A stretch of 64,000 bases of DNA, from contig NZ_OY764902.1 of NCBI RefSeq assembly GCF_963668665.1, positions 1,119,501 to 1,183,500 on the forward strand, read 5' to 3'. This document shows positions 61,743 through 64,000 of the stretch, one piece after another; positions within the stretch are counted from its first letter, which is position 1; the number at the start of each line of letters is the position of its first letter. The position numbers and the translations under genes are program-made. Below the pieces are notes generated by a model that had not been told where the DNA came from, did no database searches, and saw nothing but the letters and a program-made list of their open reading frames with translations. Source of the stretch: an uncultured Anaeromusa sp. Lineage in GTDB: Bacteria; Bacillota; Negativicutes; Anaeromusales; Anaeromusaceae.

Positions 61743-61822
61743 GAGATTGCCGCGCTGCGCTCGCAATGACGCCAAATCCCCCTGGCCCTTCGGGCCTTCC
61801 CCCTTTGGCAAGGGGGACTTTG
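61743..61822. repeat. GCGCTCGCAATGACG and CCCCTGGCCC repeats
   Basis: GAGATTGCCGCGCTGCGCTC followed by GCAATGACG (61743-61772) is the inverted partner of 22239-22267. AATCCCCCTGGCCCTTCGG and CCCCCTTTGGCAAGGGGG (61774-61822) match 43537-43587. Both resemble palindromes seen widely in bacterial genomes. Confidence 0.7.
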
Positions 61823-61844
61823 ACCTTAGCCTGTTCAAAACCGC

Positions 61845-61945
61845 TCCTACTCCTGCGTGCCCTCCGGTTCTCCGGTTCTCTTTTTCAATATTCTTCTCTA
61901 TCGAGCCCTCACGCGACTCTGGTTCTCTTGTTCAATCCCCGTTTT
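61845..61945 (-). repeat. CT-rich dispersed repeat, last copy
   Basis: CTCCTGCGTGCCCTCCGG, TTCTCTTTTTCAATATTC and GACTCTGGTTCTCTTGTTCAA make up two CT-rich units. They run up to the DUF445 stop codon. Confidence 0.65.
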
Positions 61946-61947
61946 CT

Positions 61948-63255
61948 CTACCGCAGCGCTTCCAGCATCCAGAAGAGGCAAAAGCCGATGATGCCGCCCA
62001 CGAGGGAGCCGTTGATACGAATCCAGGCCAGATCTTCGCCGATCTTTTCCTCCACCAGCCGGTTCAAGCGCGCGGCGCTGAGGCGGTCCAGAGCGTGCAC
62101 GGCCACTTCGCCGATCAAATGGCGATGCCCCGCCAAGAGGTGGCTAAGGGCTTCCTTGCAGGAGCCTTCCAGCAAAAGCCGCAAGGACTGGTTCTTTTTG
62201 AAATAATCCCAGTAGCCCATGAGCTGGGTGAGCACCCAGGAAACCAAGGGGGTCCGCAAGGAAATATCCCGCCCCGGCTCGCCCAGTAGCGCTTCCAGCT
62301 CGGCTTTTGGACCTACTGGCGAACGAAGCAGACGCAGAAGCTGCAAAAGCACCTCCTGTACCGGAACCGCCTGAAATAACTCTTCTTTCCAAGCTTCCAA
62401 TCGCTGCGCCTGATCGGGGCTTGCTTCCAGCTCCAGCAACAGCTCCTCCGCCTTATCCCGCAGCCACAGGCGCAGCGGATGCTGCTCTTCCGTACGCAGA
62501 GCCTCCAAAAACTTCTCGGTTTCTTCCAGCGCCGCTTTGGCCAGATCTTTCGTATCAATCTGTCCAGCGGCTTCCATCATGCCTCCCAAAAGCTGCATGA
62601 GAGGATTGCGTTTCGCCAATTCCGCTTCATAAGCAGCGCGCAGCCAGCCCTCCAGCACCTCTTGCGATTCTGGTCGCCGCACCTGTTTGAGCAGCGCATT
62701 CGCCAGCGCTTCCCACAAGGGCGCTTCTCGCTTTTCCGCCAGCGCCTGCCGCCCCCAGGAGGCTACAGCCGGGGCCGCCGCGAGTTGACTGAGCTGACCG
62801 CGAACCCAGCCTTCCATTTTGCCTGCCAACGCTTCCGGTTCCAGCTTATCCAGCCAGTCCCGCAGCAGCTGCCGCGCCAAAAGCAGCAAAATATAGCGTC
62901 CTTTGCCTTCTTCCACCCAGTCAATAAAGGTTTCCGCAATCGGCCAGCTTTCCAGGGCCTTTTGCAGCTGACTTTGGCTGAAAAACTTATCCTGCACCAT
63001 TTTGGCAGTGCCGTCGATGAGGCGGCGACGGTTGCGGGGAATCAGGCCGGTATGCCAAGACAGGCCTAAGGGGCGGCGAAACAGCGCCTCCACCGCAAAC
63101 CAGTCGGCAATGCCGCCAACCAGGGCCGCTTCCGCGGCAAATAACATGCAGCGGGCGGCCAAGCTCTGAGGATAGGCCAGCTTAACGCCCAAACAGACGA
63201 GAAAGAGCACGCCAACACCCGCTAAAATGCGGTTAGCTTTGACAAAGGGGTTCAT
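61948..63255 (-). CDS. DUF445 family membrane protein
   Basis: The 435-residue protein matches DUF445. It has N-terminal hydrophobic segments (ILAGVGVLFLVCLGVKLA, AALVGGIADWFAVEALF) and the motif RPLGLSWHTGLIPRNRRRL, a long helical middle, and a C-terminal helix after the motif WIRINGSLVGGIIGFCL. The function is unknown; it is probably a membrane-bound structural or envelope protein. The ATG at 63255 overlaps the TGA of the upstream DUF445 gene by 4 nt, which fixes the start. Confidence 0.9.
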   Translation of the reverse strand: MNPFVKANRILAGVGVLFLVCLGVKLAYPQSLAARCMLFAAEAALVGGIADWFAVEALFRRPLGLSWHTGLIPRNRRRLIDGTAKMVQDKFFSQSQLQKALESWPIAETFIDWVEEGKGRYILLLLARQLLRDWLDKLEPEALAGKMEGWVRGQLSQLAAAPAVASWGRQALAEKREAPLWEALANALLKQVRRPESQEVLEGWLRAAYEAELAKRNPLMQLLGGMMEAAGQIDTKDLAKAALEETEKFLEALRTEEQHPLRLWLRDKAEELLLELEASPDQAQRLEAWKEELFQAVPVQEVLLQLLRLLRSPVGPKAELEALLGEPGRDISLRTPLVSWVLTQLMGYWDYFKKNQSLRLLLEGSCKEALSHLLAGHRHLIGEVAVHALDRLSAARLNRLVEEKIGEDLAWIRINGSLVGGIIGFCLFWMLEALR

Positions 63256-64000
63256 TGTCCCACCCCCCATTCCACAAGCTGCGTCAGGAGAAATAAGAAG
63301 GCCCCCGCCAAACCGCCTACCACCGAACCGTTAATACGGATCATCTGCAAATCATCGCCCACTTTTTCCTGTACATAAGCAGCCAGCTCTTCGCCGGATT
63401 TGCGTCCCAATTCGCTGGCGGCAACAAAGGAAGCCAAATCGAGAGGATGACGCTGCAGCCAGCGGCGCAGCTGCTCCTTCATCCAACGATCCAAGGCCCC
63501 TTGCTGATCTTTTTCCGCGGACAAGCTTTTTTCCACCGCCGCCGTAAGAGCTTCCGCCTGGTGTGGCAGCAAGCGATCTTTTCCTTGCAGCACCTCCTGC
63601 TGCAGCTCCTTCACCCAGGGCGTCAGCCATTGAGCGAAAAATCCGGGATGCCGGCTCAGCCACTCGCCTTTCCATTCTTCCAGTTGTTGCCGCCGTTCCG
63701 GCAGCCGCAGTCCCAGCAGCTTTTTCCAGCACCAAGCCCGTAAGCGACGACGCAGGGGCCGCTCCGGATCGGCCAGGTTCTGCACAAATCGTTCCAACCA
63801 CTGCAGTACCATATCCACCCGATCTTCCGCCGTCAGGCCCGCAGCGCGATTGACCATGCTGCGCAGCATGCCGCCTGCTTCGTAACGAGCCAGCGCCGCC
63901 TCCAGCACTTCCAATAAAATCGCCCGAAACTCCGCTGTCTTTAGAGCCTCGCGCACCTGCGCCAACACATGGGCTATCACTACGTCGTCATAGCGTTGCC
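63252..64000 (-). CDS. Second DUF445 family protein, 5' end outside window
   Basis: The frame is open to the window edge (its first visible residues are QRYDDVVIAHVLAQ), so this is the C-terminal 249 residues of a second DUF445 protein. It ends with QMIRINGSVVGGLAGAFLF and a hydrophobic tail, the same C-terminal motif as the next gene, to which it is coupled by a 4-nt ATGA overlap. The pair looks like an old tandem duplication, diverged along most of its length. Confidence 0.88.
   Translation of the reverse strand, partial: QRYDDVVIAHVLAQVREALKTAEFRAILLEVLEAALARYEAGGMLRSMVNRAAGLTAEDRVDMVLQWLERFVQNLADPERPLRRRLRAWCWKKLLGLRLPERRQQLEEWKGEWLSRHPGFFAQWLTPWVKELQQEVLQGKDRLLPHQAEALTAAVEKSLSAEKDQQGALDRWMKEQLRRWLQRHPLDLASFVAASELGRKSGEELAAYVQEKVGDDLQMIRINGSVVGGLAGAFLFLLTQLVEWGVGQ

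Overview
The window looks like a chromosomal segment of an anaerobic, diderm Firmicute of the class Negativicutes (Sporomusaceae/Anaeromusa-like). The reasons are clostridial-type catabolism (butyrate kinase, pyruvate formate-lyase, Fe-S serine and cysteine lyases, FixABCX, CoA-transferase), two sigma-54 activators, and an arabinose-5-phosphate isomerase of the KDO/LPS pathway, which points to an outer membrane. The genus is inferred and was not tested. No rRNA, tRNA or CRISPR array was seen.

Layout. 1-6.4 kb: end of a chemoreceptor gene, a lipoprotein metalloprotease, butyrate kinase, gyrA, and the 3' end of a decayed group II intron. 6.6-18.1 kb: a ten-gene minus-strand operon (MaoC hydratase, acyl-CoA dehydrogenase, GntP-type permease, CoA-transferase, crotonase, FixABCX, small membrane protein) behind a sigma-54 promoter and its CBS/PAS/AAA+ activator; it probably takes up and processes a C4 hydroxyacid such as 3-hydroxybutyrate. 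18.4-24.5 kb: kdsD, then a DeoR-controlled acid-sugar operon (DUF1537 kinase, PdxA2, GntP). 25-28 kb: a serine dehydratase with a Tat-like N terminus and a POT peptide transporter. 28-36 kb: small redox genes, a DOMON lipoprotein, a C69 dipeptidase broken by an amber codon, a hydroxyacid dehydrogenase and a lipoate ligase remnant. 36.6-41.4 kb: ychF, pflA and pflB, the last behind a ZTP riboswitch. 41.7-47.4 kb: a chemoreceptor, an intact IS4-family element, DUF951, and a selenium set (selD, yedF, DUF3343). 47.5-54.4 kb: a visibly more A+T-rich block with an orphan TctC protein, a LytS/LytTR two-component system, a hydroxyacid dehydrogenase, an MFS carrier and an RraA-like lyase. 54.6-60.3 kb: a second sigma-54 operon (C26 hydrolase, APC permease, cysteine desulfidase) with a PrpR-type activator. 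60.5-64 kb: a sigma-70-like factor and two tandem DUF445 genes.

The most unusual feature is between the genes. Nearly every intergenic gap carries dispersed repeats: a GA/CT-rich unit with the box TTGAACAAGAG, a composite unit of short hairpins whose arms change in a compensatory way between copies, a GGTTCA...TGAACC palindrome, and a separate element of about 161 bp (three full copies and one stem-only relic) with long pairing ends and at least two covarying inner stems. The last family lies just past the 3' ends of minus-strand genes and could be an undescribed structured RNA or a non-autonomous mobile element.

All calls rest on reading the sequence; no database search or folding program was run.
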